Shown piece after piece: positions 49,501-59,800 of a stretch of 64,000 bases of DNA. The stretch is from Pseudoalteromonas aurantia 208 (GTDB taxonomy: Bacteria > Pseudomonadota > Gammaproteobacteria > Enterobacterales > Alteromonadaceae). The position numbers were made by a program, and so were the translations under genes. Positions within the stretch are counted from its first letter, which is position 1. Every line of letters begins with the position of its first letter. The notes under the pieces were generated by a model. It was given only the letters and a program-made list of their open reading frames with translations. It ran no database searches and had not been told where the DNA came from. The stretch lies in contig NZ_AQGV01000012.1 of the NCBI RefSeq assembly GCF_014858725.1, positions 682,001-746,000 of the forward strand. The letters are read 5' to 3'.

Positions 49501-50828
49501 CGCGTTCAGATACGTTGTTATCAGTAACAACCATTGCATTTGATATTGCAATGCTGGAGCTTTTTACGCCAATGCTTGTAGGTGCTCATGTGCTGCTGGC
49601 AAGTGAGCAAACATGCAGTGACCCTGCGGCCATTGTTGAGCTCCTAAATATAAACCCTGTATCTATAATGCAGGCGACACCAACACTTTGGCAGTTGTTG
49701 TTAGATCACCAGCCTCACTGTGTCAAAGGATTAAAAGTGCTGTGTGGCGGCGAGCCACTTAGCAAGTCGTTGGCAAAGGCATTTTTGAAAAATGACGTTG
49801 AATTATGGAATATGTATGGACCGACTGAAACCACAATTTGGTCTTCACTGAGTCACATCACAGATGCCGAGCACATATCTATCGGACACGGTATTACAAA
49901 TACCAGCTTGTATATCATGTCAGACAATGTGCAAGGTGCATTGTTGCCACTACCTACGGGTGTATGGGGGGAGCTGTGTATTGGTGGTGTAGGTTTGGCA
50001 AATGGCTATTTTAAGCAGCCTCAATTAACTGCTCAACGATTTATAGAGCATCGTTTTAATGACCAATTTATTCAGCGTTTATATCGGACGGGGGACAGAG
50101 CAAGACGTTTACCAAATGGTGAAATTGAGCTCCAAGGACGTCTTGATCAGCAAGTAAAACTGCACGGTCATAGAATTGAATTAGGTGATATCGAACATCA
50201 TTTACGGCAAGTTCTGGAAATTAAGAATGTACGTGTATTCATAAAACAAAATGCCAAACAACAAGCCAGTTTATGTGCGTATTGTATTGATGATGGCATC
50301 TTGCAAACACGATGGGCATACAGCGAGATACGCCAAGCACTAACCTTGCGTTTACCAAGCTATATGGTACCTGAATCTGTGTGTTGGTTGCTGGCGTGGC
50401 CATTAACGCCGAACGGAAAACTGGACTCGAATGCTCTACCTATACCGGAGAGTATAAAACAGCGAAACATAATACCTGTAGAGCCGAATACCGCCACTGA
50501 AGAAGCGCTTCACAGCTGCTTTTTGACGTTACTTAATACAAGTACTTTAGGCACTCAAGAAAGCTTTTTTGAGTGCGGTGGCAATTCTGTTTTAGCGATG
50601 CAGTTGGTGTCGAAAATCAATGCCCAATTCGGGATCCGTATCACTGTTGGCGATGTTTTTGACCATTCAAGCATCGCACTTCTGGCAGTGCGAATAGATG
50701 ATTTGATGAATGCAATGGCGACATGTTCAGACAGCTCACCAGATATAAAAATGGTGAGTGATATTGTGAGTGGACGCGATATTAGTGCCGCTTTGGATGA
50801 TGAATCCATGACAGAGATGGACCTATAA
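40557..50828 (+). CDS. Hybrid PKS-NRPS: FAAL-ACP-KS-AT-ACP-aminotransferase-C-A(Gly)-PCP
   Basis: The 3423-residue protein starts a lipopeptide assembly line. Domains in order: fatty acyl-AMP ligase (about 1-590; YTSGSTGNPKGV, YGMAETTLFATGG); ACP (Ser near 656, GVDSM); ketosynthase (738-1155; Cys in DTACSSS, His in EAHGTGT and NIGHLE); acyltransferase (1255-1605; SHSVGE instead of GHSxGE, and AFHSPLM, which points to malonyl-CoA); ACP (GVDSLM near 1678); a polar linker of about 150 residues; a glutamate-semialdehyde-type PLP aminotransferase (1870-2305; PLP Lys in ATYGKIVGGG); condensation (HHILYDG near 2455); adenylation (2796-3290); PCP (GGNS near 3344). No KR, DH or ER is present. A fatty acid would be activated, extended once by malonate and transaminated to a beta-amino acyl chain, then joined to the first amino acid. 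The adenylation code reads D-I-L-Q-L-G-M-I-W-K, one residue from the known Gly code. This is the plan of the iturin/mycosubtilin starter protein, but with AT in cis. Confidence 0.92.
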   Translation: MNTDLVTRLVALANTRGSDIAYQYFYEDGKPCRVMSYSELDERAKQVAIHLQQHFSKGDRALLLFNSGFEFVEAFFACLYAGIIAVPVYPPKKNQNVDRLRSIVTDAGAKGALTSEKIYEIARPLFDSEAQLAKLAVFTTDSESTTKVQTQQWCFSDILLDDLAFLQYTSGSTGNPKGVMVSHGNIIDNQEMMKIAFGHDNSTPIVSWLPHFHDMGLIFGILHPIYIGAPASLMNPTYFLQKPYRWLKLLSDTKAVTSSAPNFAYDLCVDTVKDADLKSLDLSHWRSALNGAEPVRASTLERFAQKFAECGLHRDSIAPCYGMAETTLFATGGKLSVAPTVLRLASQALKDGQARLLSTQESMPSQSGIFFDFDSTSQEQPYYAVSCGIAWHNHTVAIVNPESKERCDDGDTGEIWVKGASVAQGYWGKEALTKEIFQAHIADDNDGPYLRTGDLGFIFQDELFVTGRSKDVLIFRGKNYYPQDIELTVSNAHEALDANGGAAFSIVSSPDQQANQSATQERLIIVQQVKRTAVRKLNPESVTADIMAAVTQHHGVTPYEVVLIKPGRILKTSSGKIQRQENKRHYVEALFSPLYRTLHGNELAETHAPLTAGSSQNASGKLLIEKLLQQVVGQELESNVPVLDVNAPFHSLGVDSMRAVRISGELMEMHGIELEATVLYEYPTIAQLSDYLWQFEQVQSVVLQNQGIENVINQSDMDDTVKNINTPIGKSTEQALDKRDVAVIGMACRYPQANNIEEFWQLICDKRDAISLPSEKRQQLCPNLEAGRFGGYLEDIAQFDAALFGISPTEAKYIDPQHRLLLQVSYHAIQAGGYSPSALSGSNTGVYVGISQNDYFAMSQQFDKQNAYLGTGTALSIAANRLSYFYNFTGPSISIDTACSSSLVALHQAIQSIKRGEISQAIVCGVNLILSDEVTKACEAAQMLADDGRCKTFSDAADGYVRSEGVGCLFLKPLEGAYRAQDPIQGILKGSAVNQDGRSNGITAPNGLSQQTVIKAALHNAAVCAEDVQYVEAHGTGTKLGDPIELSALSKVYRPQGQMASPITVGAVKANIGHLESGAGIAGVIKTLLCMQHGKIPAQPHINTLNTHVPWAKMPLVANTSDTHWPKEDLAHYAGVSSFGFGGTNAHVICEAAPKQNLLDVNLLAQTGFYLLAVSAKTPLALNQSLNRYYEVLAKLDANEFDALVYNNARQPHMREYKRVVHGLSRTQLLENLNMANKTYSAHHDGGSHNISELALLFTGQGAQYANMAKSLYSTQAVFKAAIDECNDLLENQRAESLLDVLYGNPQAELFNEAQWTQICLFAVEYAFSKLLLSLGITPKYLVSHSVGEYAAACIAEVFSIEDAVKLIAARASLMAELPNEGRMISIRCTDIVAQEIVAKCHADCSTQVCICAFHAESGVVLSGQNTAIDFVCRQLEQKKIKYREVNTARAFHSPLMAPILSEFAKVANSITFSLPKYPYLSSVTGEFETDALTTPDYWVQQIIKPVRFDLCLHQLNKVAPLCTLEVGPKPVLSALVQENLKDHHCECLHVLHNIGEDVSRFPASIGRLFELGLELDWSCVYPQKSVPRQSLPAYPFDEHAHWIVPLSTQESKNKASNGHRHADEVNAYVKGAIVQGKHSEDRQVIIREFVLSTLANLLSMPAEAIQTDLPLLEMGVDSLMIMQAVRLYEREFGLEFSVRQFYEELSTVDSLLAYIVQHSDYRTQPIAANVEEHATDQLVSAGDITHGNNKIASCAVGHINGELVKEICQAQLHAATQVNNEHSRDSLKAITAQQLQLLTTTTERSHSLPLGQGDSEDASAGVNAGYKYSVEEGNVTHSVPQPQAHKYQSSVNSVLPSFQKKQLTSQLKSERMQQHFAVLSEEYCKKTAKSKALISENRPYLADSRASAGFRLSSKELLYPIFSQRCEKSRIWDIDGNEYIDIAMDFGVNLFGHKPDFVTQALLQQVEAGLQLGLASPLACEVASLINDLTGLERVTFCNSGTEAVMTAVRLARNTTKREKVVQFSGAYHGHYDGTLAHALSESDVEPMCSGVRHGSISDNLVLEYADPKALETIRKHASSIAAVLVEPVQSRHPELQPWAFLKELRELTKELGIALIFDEMITGFRAHPGGVQGLLDIQADMATYGKIVGGGLPIGVVAGSHAYLDGIDGGVWQYGDTSYPQADTTFFAGTFCKHPLAMASAKAVLSEIKRQGPALFDAVNEKTTYLKETLNRFFTAEQIPISLEAFTSLFRFKFTQNLDVFFYEMLNRGVFIWEGRNCFLSAAHTDADVEAIIQVVQDSALSIKKAGYFGDSLALESQISGASENDAVPLSDAQQQLLALALRSEQGAKAYQLQATVKLTGAVNKRRLERSIREVIKQYPMLSYGVDSDTLCHRKGAFNQILMPVVTIDTDAQLTANLSALRYAPFDLDNDVLCRFNLVEDQRGCSYFSLVAHHILYDGVSLQITLKAIAAYYNQEVIEPANSKLDFFAYIQALKQYQQTIKFEEDRTFWLTHLATSCELALPTKFALAENIDAKEEMHFEVETRSIHLTEEAMLNVSQLAKRNGCGQFATLLSMYLLWLSKLTQQSIVTAGIPCSDRQLLSRRDIVGSSEDIFEPDILDSQLVGYCTNILPINIDVMACSHLGELTKHVQSVLLTAFEHQHYPYSALTKEDIHLPSTLFNMDKVPSLPAFAELSIDTGPSVTTYSQFELNCNVTQVGESWSLDIEFNKHKFDTQLFDGFIQSFVAFIEKGNSQDTLHSPACSFVTESAQKTLLEEQFNKAQQLRVDSNSSQPALTNYIEQFEQIVAQYPTHPALSCEEQTLTYEQLNRRVNVLAHHLRALDIGVGSLVAIALPRRVELVVSILAVLKTGAAYLPLDLAFPQARINYILNDAQACILLCDSLCDDSVLNSRHSMTVLDIDSLSSTLNPSEAPNLNIELLPTQPAYVIYTSGSTGQPKGVEINHLALINFLSAMVQAPGISRSDTLLSVTTIAFDIAMLELFTPMLVGAHVLLASEQTCSDPAAIVELLNINPVSIMQATPTLWQLLLDHQPHCVKGLKVLCGGEPLSKSLAKAFLKNDVELWNMYGPTETTIWSSLSHITDAEHISIGHGITNTSLYIMSDNVQGALLPLPTGVWGELCIGGVGLANGYFKQPQLTAQRFIEHRFNDQFIQRLYRTGDRARRLPNGEIELQGRLDQQVKLHGHRIELGDIEHHLRQVLEIKNVRVFIKQNAKQQASLCAYCIDDGILQTRWAYSEIRQALTLRLPSYMVPESVCWLLAWPLTPNGKLDSNALPIPESIKQRNIIPVEPNTATEEALHSCFLTLLNTSTLGTQESFFECGGNSVLAMQLVSKINAQFGIRITVGDVFDHSSIALLAVRIDDLMNAMATCSDSSPDIKMVSDIVSGRDISAALDDESMTEMDL

Positions 50829-50830
50829 CG

Positions 50831-53800
50831 ATGGAAAATTCAGAAATTGCTGCTTTTTTGGCTGAATTAGATGAACAAGGTATATTTGTTTACTTGCAAG
50901 AAGACCGCTTAAAGCTGCGGACGCAACTTACCACTGTGCCGGCAGAACAGCTTGCGCGAATCAAAGCATGTAAGCAAGCGTTGATCGCTTACATGCAACA
51001 GCATCATCAAAAACAAGGGCCGTTATCAAGCGCTCAGTATCGGATTTGGTTTATTGACCAATATGAGCCGTTATCAGCGACGTACAACATGTGCGGGTTA
51101 CTGCATTTTTCAACATCAGTGTTAACGGCAGATGTAGAGCAAGCGCTAAACACTTTACTAACACGTCACCAAGTTTTAAAAAGTAACTTTGTTACAGTCG
51201 ATGGTAATGCCGTACAACGAATTAATGAAAAGGCACTACTTCATTTAGACACAATCGAAGTCGGTGTTAATGAAAATAAAGCGGATATTATCGCGCTGCT
51301 TGATGATGAACTGCAGCATTGTTTTGATTTAGAAAATGAACTGTTATTTCGAGCGACCTTGATAACGCAGCAGAATCGAGGGCAGTGGCTGTATATTGCG
51401 ATGCATCATGTTGTTGCAGATGGCTGGTCGGTTCAAATATTAGTACAGCAACTGGTTGATATATTGGCGGAATGCCCGGGTGATCTTGGCTCGTTGCAGC
51501 AGCCACAATTACAGTATTTAGACTACGTTCATTGGGAAAAGCAGTTTAAGCAAACACCGGTATACCTTAATCAGCTTGAATATTGGCAAACCTCGTTAAA
51601 AGACATTGAGTTGTTTGAATTACCAACCAGCTATCCGAGAAAAAGTCAAAAAACATATCACGGTGCGACTCATCATTTTGACATATCCAAAGCAACGATA
51701 GCGCCGTTTACGCACTACTGTCAGCAACATAGCGTCACACAGTTTGTTGGGTTACTGAGTGTATTTTATGTGTTATTACATCGGTATAGTCAGAAAAATG
51801 ATGTGACTGTGGGTGTACCAGTATTAAATCGAGACCAGCCAGAATTTGAAGCAATGGTTGGGTGTTTTGTTAATACGTTAGCACTGCGTCAAAAGCTCAG
51901 TGCAGAACAATCATTTCATACTTTGATAAGTACGACAAAGGCCACGGTGGCGCAGGGGTTAGAAAATCAAAATGTTGCACTTGAGAGTATTATTGAAGCG
52001 CTTGGTTTAGCAAAATCATCGGCACACTCAGCCTTGTTTCAAATATTGTTCAACTATAACGGTATTACCATTGAATCACATCAAACGTCGGAGTTATCAG
52101 CGGATCTGACGCCTTTGGATAACAATACGGCGAAGTTTGATTTCACACTGAATATCACAGAGTCAGATACTGGGTTAGTTGGCAGTATTGATTACTGCAC
52201 TGCATTATTTGACGCGCAGTTAATAGCGCGAATGAGTGATGATTTTATTGCGCTGACAACAGCATTGAGTTCTGCACCAGAGCAAGCAATCGGGAAGGTA
52301 GCCCTGCCTTCAATTTTACGTTCTGAGAATACATTTACAACAAGTAATAGCGTAGTACAAGACGATGTGGACTTATTATTACATAAGGTAATGGCTCATA
52401 GTGACCGTAACCCAAACAAAACGGCGTTAGTTGAATCGAGTGTTCATACAGAAGAACTAAGCCGGATTAGTTATGCACAGTTAAACAGCCTCAGTTTTAA
52501 TTTTGCTCAACATATGACCGCCTTGTTAGAACAGCACAGTACGTCACAATTAGCCCCAATCGGGTTACTTGTATCGCGTTCTGCTTATTCAGTACTGGCA
52601 ATGTTTGGCATTATGCGTGCGGGCAGAGCATATTTGCCGATTGAGCGCGGTACACCGGTACGTCGTATCATGGAGATGCTAAGTCAGGCAAAAAGCCAAT
52701 ATCTGATCACGGTTGATAAGCAGAGCTTAGTAGAGGCCGACATGCAGCTATTAAATGAGCATGAAATCAGCATCCATCCATTTGAGGGCTTAATAAGTCC
52801 TTATATAGAAAAAGAATTCGCCCTTCCAAAAGTACAACATTGTGACTCAGCATATGTGGTATTTACATCTGGCACGACAGGTAAGCCCAAAGGCGTTGAA
52901 ATATCTCATGGGGCACTCTCCCATTATGTTAATGGGGTCAGCGAGCGGATTCAATTTGATGAAAATATACGTGCCGGTGTGATCACAGGATTGGCGACTG
53001 ACTTATGCCTTACAGGAATATATCCAGTGTTAGCAGGTATGGGCACCGTAGCGCTTGCCTGTCATGATATTGGTGCTGATCCAAGCTTAATTGTGGACGC
53101 ATTATATCAACTAGACGTTAATTTATTAAAAATAACGCCGAGTATTGCCAGCGAATTACTGCCTGTCATGTCGCAGAATATCAAGCATATACCCGCTATT
53201 TCATATTGGGTGTTAGGTGGGGAACCATTAACGCCTCAACTTGTGAATACACTGCAGAGCGTGTACCCAACGTCTTCCATAATAAATCATTATGGGCCAT
53301 CAGAAACATGCATCGGTGTGACGACATACCAGATTACGTCTAACGAGCAATGTACGAGTACTTTGTATCCAATTGGTCAGCCGCTTTCTCATGCTACGGC
53401 GTTAATTTTGGATGAGCTAAAACAGCCTACACCACCAGGTATGCCGGGGGAGTTATACATTGGAGGCAGGAGTTTATCAACGGGCTATATCAATGCACCT
53501 GAACAAACCGCAGACAACTTTGTTGAGCATGAAAGTAATGGGGTAGCACAGTTGTTTTATCGCTCTGGCGATAAAGTGAAACTCACGCCACAAGGCGATA
53601 TAGAGTATTTAGGCCGCATAGATAATCAACCAAAAATCAGTGGTTATCGAGTTGACCTGTTAGATATTGAAGCAAAAGCGACCGCGCTGCCGATAATAAG
53701 CAGCGCTGTAGTGGTGTGTCGAAAATTGGGTAAACTTGACACGCTAGTAGGGTATTGCACCTTATCAAATGAGAGCGTTGATTTAGATATCGCGAAAATG

Positions 53801-56800
53801 AAGCAAGACATTGTAAATGCTTTAAAGTTGCTATTACCAGAACCAATGGTCCCCCGAATATGGGAAATTGAAACACAATTACCGTATTTGGCAAATGGGA
53901 AAATAGATCGCAAGCAATTACAAAATAAGCCAATTCAAGCTAGTAAACGTGCGTTTGTTGCTGCTCAAACAGATATTGAGCACACTTTAGTGGCGCTGTT
54001 TTCTCAATTGACAGGACATGAAAAAGTCAGTGTTACGGATGACTTTTTCGCTATTGGTGGGCACTCCCTGTTAGCGATGCGATTATTGAACTTGATACGT
54101 CAGCAGTTAGATGTGAATATCTCGCTTAAAGCGTTATTTGCATACTCAAGCGTTGCTGAGTTGGCAGCATATTTATGTCAAACGTCAGAAAAAAGTGGTT
54201 TACAAGGGATAGTTGCGCTTGAGCATCATGATTTAATAGGCGTTCATCCATTGTCGTTCTCACAACAAAGGCTGTGGTTCGTTGATCAAATGCAAGGTCA
54301 CAGTGAACAGTACAATTTACAAGGTGTTTATACCTTAAAAGGTAACGTGAATATAGTGGCGTTACAACAGGCATTTCAGCGAGTTATTGCGCGTCATAAA
54401 ATACTTCATTTTAATTATCAAAGCAGCGCGACAGCAGAAGCAACGCAGAGCTTAAATTCACAATTAGCGTTTACCTTGGCTGAAATTGATTTATGTGATT
54501 CTGATAACCCATCACAGCAACAAGTGGCTCAGACGTTCATTGCGGATGATTACAGCACATCATTTGATTTGACGGATGATCTACTGTTACGTGCAACGTT
54601 ACTTAAGTTCGATACTCAATGTTATCAACTTATTGTCACAATGCATCATATTGTGTCAGATGGTTGGTCGATTTCCATTTTGTGTAAAGAGCTGTCAGAA
54701 AGTTATAACAATTTGGTTGTGGGTAATGAGCACTGTGCCCAAACGGCACTGCCGTATCATTATATCGATTATGTGTACTGGCAGCGCACACAAAAAGCTT
54801 CGCAGCAATGGCAAGATAGCTGTGAATATTGGCGTTCTCAGCTCGACGGTTTACCAACAGTGCATACGCTACCAACTGATCGTGCACGTTCAAATAATGT
54901 GATTAGCGGAGGTGGGCTATTTAAAGGTGCAATACCAAAGGGTTTGACTAAGCAATTGCGACGCTTTAATAAAGCATCATCACAAACACTCTTTTTAACA
55001 TTAAAAAGCGTGTTTACATTATGGTTTAGCCGTATTTCTGAGCAGTATGATATTGCAATTGGCACCCCTGTCGCGGGGCGTGAACTCGCCGAATTTGAGC
55101 CTATTATTGGTAATTTCATTAATACTTTAGTGCTAAGAAGCCAGATGTCATCTGACACTGACCTAGCGCATATGCTGCGAATGACTAAAGTGACATTGAG
55201 CGATGCATTGGTACATCAACAATTACCATTTGAAGCACTTGTTGATGCCTTGAATATTGAGCGAAGTTTATCAATACATCCATTAATGCAAGTGGTATTC
55301 AGAGCAAATAATGACGTGAATGAAACTTTACAACTTGATGGGTTGATAATTGAACAGGTTGAGAGTGGCGTACGTAGTGCGAAATTAGATCTTGAAGTAT
55401 CGGTAATTGACAGTGGTGACGCTATCGATATTGAGTGGCTTTACGATACTGCACTATGGAATGAGTGTAGCATTAAGGCGTTTTTTGAGCAGTACTGCTA
55501 TGTGTTACAGCAATGTCTTGACGACATTCACACCCCACTTTCAAAGTTACAACTATGGACTGACCAAGCACAATCACAGTTTATATATGACACCGAATCG
55601 CTCGATTTAACTGTGGCACAACAACCGACTTTTTCAGCGCATTTTTCAAGTATGGCACGACAGTATCCGCACTATGATGCGCTGTTATATGATGGACGAG
55701 CCTATTCTTATGAGAAGATAGAGCAGTGTGCCAATCAATTAGCACATTGTTTACTCGAAATGACCTTTGAACCACAAAGCCGCATCGCCATCTTATTACC
55801 ATCGGGCCCTGCAATGGTTGTGGCGATACTCGCAATTTTGAGAGCAGGCCATACTTATGTTCCCCTTCACAGTAACACGCCCAGCCAAACATTAAACTAC
55901 ATCGTTGATGACGCAGAGCTCATGATGATTTTGGCATACAGTGATGATACCGATACATTGGTTGACAGTGGCAGTGACTTCTTATTGTTAGATGATATTT
56001 TTGATTTAGACTCAAATTTCTGTGGCTATGATACGGCAGCACCAAAGGGTGATGAACGCGCTGGTGAGCCTTGTCATAAAGGCGAAGATATATGCTATAT
56101 CATTTATACGTCAGGCTCTACTGGTAAGCCAAAAGGGGTCATGATCAGTCATGATAATCTAAGTGCATATTTACAGCATGCTGTGACTTGTTATAAACCG
56201 AAAGATGGGGTGATCTGGTCGTCGGTTGTGAGTACTCCATTGGCTTTTGACGCTACGGTAACCGCGTTATTTCCGCCTTTAATGCATGGTGGAACCGTTG
56301 AAATAATACCTGAAGGTGGAGAACAGTTAGTTAAGTTAACCGACGTTATATTCTCTAGTATGAATGCTAAGTTATTCAAACTAACCCCCGCGCATTTGAG
56401 GGCCATTGTTGGCCTATCGAAAGATAAAAGTAACACTTTAATGAACCACACATTGGTGGTTGGTGGTGAAGCGCTGGAAGTTGACTTATTGGCAGCTTTG
56501 CGCAAAAAACTGCCATATTGTCGTTGGGTCAATGAGTATGGTCCAACAGAAACCACAGTTGGTTCAACAACGTATACCATTGATGATACACAAACAACGC
56601 TCAGCAATGGTATTCAGGTGCCGCCGTATACTCAGTATGTAAATGAGGGGCATAAAGATGTGCCTATTGGTATACCAAATAGTAATGTCATAGTGCGAGT
56701 GGTTGATAGATTTAATCAATTGACTCCATTGAACATGCCGGGAGAATTGTTGATTGGTGGGCCTGTTGTTAGCCAAGGGTATGTGAATTTAGCTGGGCTT

Positions 56801-59800
56801 AATGATGAACGTTTTGTCACACTGACATTTATGCAAAGCAATGGCAAAAAAAGAACACAGCGCTTTTATCGAACCGGGGACATTGCATTTTGGCAATCGG
56901 ATAAAAAAACAGAAACCAGTTATTTGCGATACAGTGGACGGATTGATGAACAAGTTAAGTTGCGCGGCTTTAGAATAGACGTCTGCGCCATTGAGCACAC
57001 ATTACGTGAATTAAATGAAGTATCGGATTGCGCGGTCACTGTCGATGTAGAACAAGCGGTGCTGCACGCCCATATTGTGATGTGCCAAGGTCATACTATG
57101 GTTTCTCGCCTTCTCAAGTCACAGTTAGCAAACACGTTACCTCATTATATGGTCCCGTCGTTATTTTTTGAGCACGATGGCATACCCGTTACAAAAAATG
57201 GCAAAGTAGACAAAACTGCGTTAACAGTAGGTATTGAGCAACGTGATTTAGAGCCTAAAGCGGTTGTTAATGATAAAGACTTAACACCCCTACAAAGTTA
57301 TTTATTAAACCTATTCCGTGAAACGTTGCTGTTGGAGCATATTGGTATAGAAGATAGCTTTTTTGATATAGGCGGTCACTCGCTCTTGGCTATTCGGCTG
57401 ATTGGACAAATTCGCGAGCAAAAACATTTTGATATCACTTTACCTCAATTGTTTAAAACACCTTCTGTTGCAGCGTTAACGGACGCGTTGCAGAGTTGTC
57501 AAAAGATTACACACGCTCAAGAGATTGTAAAAGTGTCGAGACAGCAGGCATTGCCCTTGTCTTATGCACAGCAAAGACTGTGGTTGATTGACCAAGTGCA
57601 GCAAAGTAGTACGCAATACCATATGCCTGCGAGCTTTATATTTAATGGTAAGTTGAATCTAAAAGCGGTGTCGAGTGCATTACACGACTTAATTACGCGC
57701 CATGAAGTGCTACGCACCATAATTGTGAATCAAAATGGCAGTGATGCACCAGAGCAAAAGATTAACTCAACATTCTCAGTACCACTAAAATGTCTTGATT
57801 TAACCGAGCTCAGTCAGCAAGAACAAGACGAACAGTGGGCACATATTGCATTCGAGGCAAGTACAGCACCATTTGATTTAGCACATGATGTGATGCTGCG
57901 TGTGGTAGTGGCAAAAATGACTGAACAAACCAGCCTTGTGCACTTTAACATGCATCATATTGCCAGTGACGGTTGGTCTATGGCGATTTTAATACGAGAG
58001 TTTGTTGCCTATTATCGCACGCATACTGCTGAGCAAGAGTATCAATTACCACAAACTTTGGCTGAACCACTCTCAGTGCAGTATGCTGACTACGCATACT
58101 GGCAGCGCTTAGTGTGTAGCGAAAATGCATTGAACACATCGCTTGATTATTGGCGCTCACAATTACAAGGTGCACCACATGTGCATGAGTTGCCTTTGGA
58201 CTTTACGCGCCCTCAAGAACAACAGCTTGTCGGGGCGAGCGTTATTCACCATTTAAATGCCGCGACAACGAAAGCCATACATCAGCAGTGTGCAGATCAC
58301 GGTGTAACATTATATATGTGGCTTCATACGGTATTTTCAGTATTAGTTATGAAATACAGCCAATCTCAAGATGTACTAATTGGCTCGCCAGTTGCGGGGC
58401 GTGATCAGGCTCAAGTGAGTGATTTAATTGGTTTCTTCGTGAATACGCTTGTCATTCGAAGCCAGACCCAGTCCAAGCAATGCTTTACTGAACTTTTAGC
58501 TCAGCAAAAGCAGGTTATTGTTGATGCATTCAAACATCAACATGTGCCTTTTGAGCAGTTAGTCGAAGTGTTACAACCAGAGCGTAATTTGGCACATCAA
58601 CCTTTGTTTCAAATTTTGTTTGCGCTACAAAATAATGAAGTCACTGATTTTACATTACCGCATTTACATATTGAACAACATTCAACGCACGCGGTACGAA
58701 TGAAGTTTGATTTAGAGGTAAATGCGATTGAGCAAGGTGATGGTATTCATATTCAATGGAATTACAACACATCACTATTTAAAAAACAGCGGATTGAACA
58801 ACTAACTCTCAGCTTTGAGGTGATGATTGCTGCTTTACTCACAGCACCATCTCAGCAAATTGGATCATTATCCGTAATGAGCGCGGATACAAGACAGCGG
58901 TTACTGGCTGAAGAACTAAGTGGCCAAGAAGCAGTAGAAAATAACCTGCGATTAAGCCCAGAACCCCATACTCGCCATGTCATGTCTAGGTTGAATAAAC
59001 ATTGGCATAGCAAAACGGGCTCGAATGAAGGTCATTTGAACCAGTCTAGAGCATTGATAGATATTGATGGGCGTGTAATGAGTTACGCTGACCTGGTTAA
59101 AAAAACCGATCAGCTCGCAGGGTACTTGCAAAGTAAAGGGATCGGTAAAGCCAGCAAGATTGCAATTTGTTTACCGGCATCGAGTATGATGATTATCGCT
59201 ATACTCGCAGTAGCCAAAATAGGTGGGGCCTATGTGCCCATAGATCCCAAGCAGCCAATATCAAGACGTCAGTATATATTAGACGATTCGGGCTCTGAAC
59301 TATTAATAACTACGTCGCAGTTAGATATCGATTTTAATACGCTAACGCAATCGAGTGCCTCATGTCGCTTATTGTTAAATGAATATAATTGGCAGCAAGA
59401 GATGAGTGAACTTGCACCTGTCGCTTATGATATTGATGATCTGGCCTATATTATTTATACATCGGGTACGACGGGCATGCCGAAAGGGGTGCAGATAACG
59501 CATCGCAATTTATCGATGTATCTTGATCATGTGTTGGATACCTACTTAGATGGCGATCAATCTATTAGTGTGGTGAGTACGCCATTGGCTTTCGATGCGA
59601 CGGTGACGTCAATTTGGGGGCCATTATTGACGGGAATGTGTTTAGATATACTCGTTGATGATACACAAATGCTGACCCAACTGTCGCAACGTTTGCAAAG
59701 CGAACACTCTGGATTTTTTAAAGTCACGCCCGCACATCTGCAAGGGATATTGGCTTTATTGCCTCAAAAAATCATCCCCACAGCCCATCAAGTGATTATT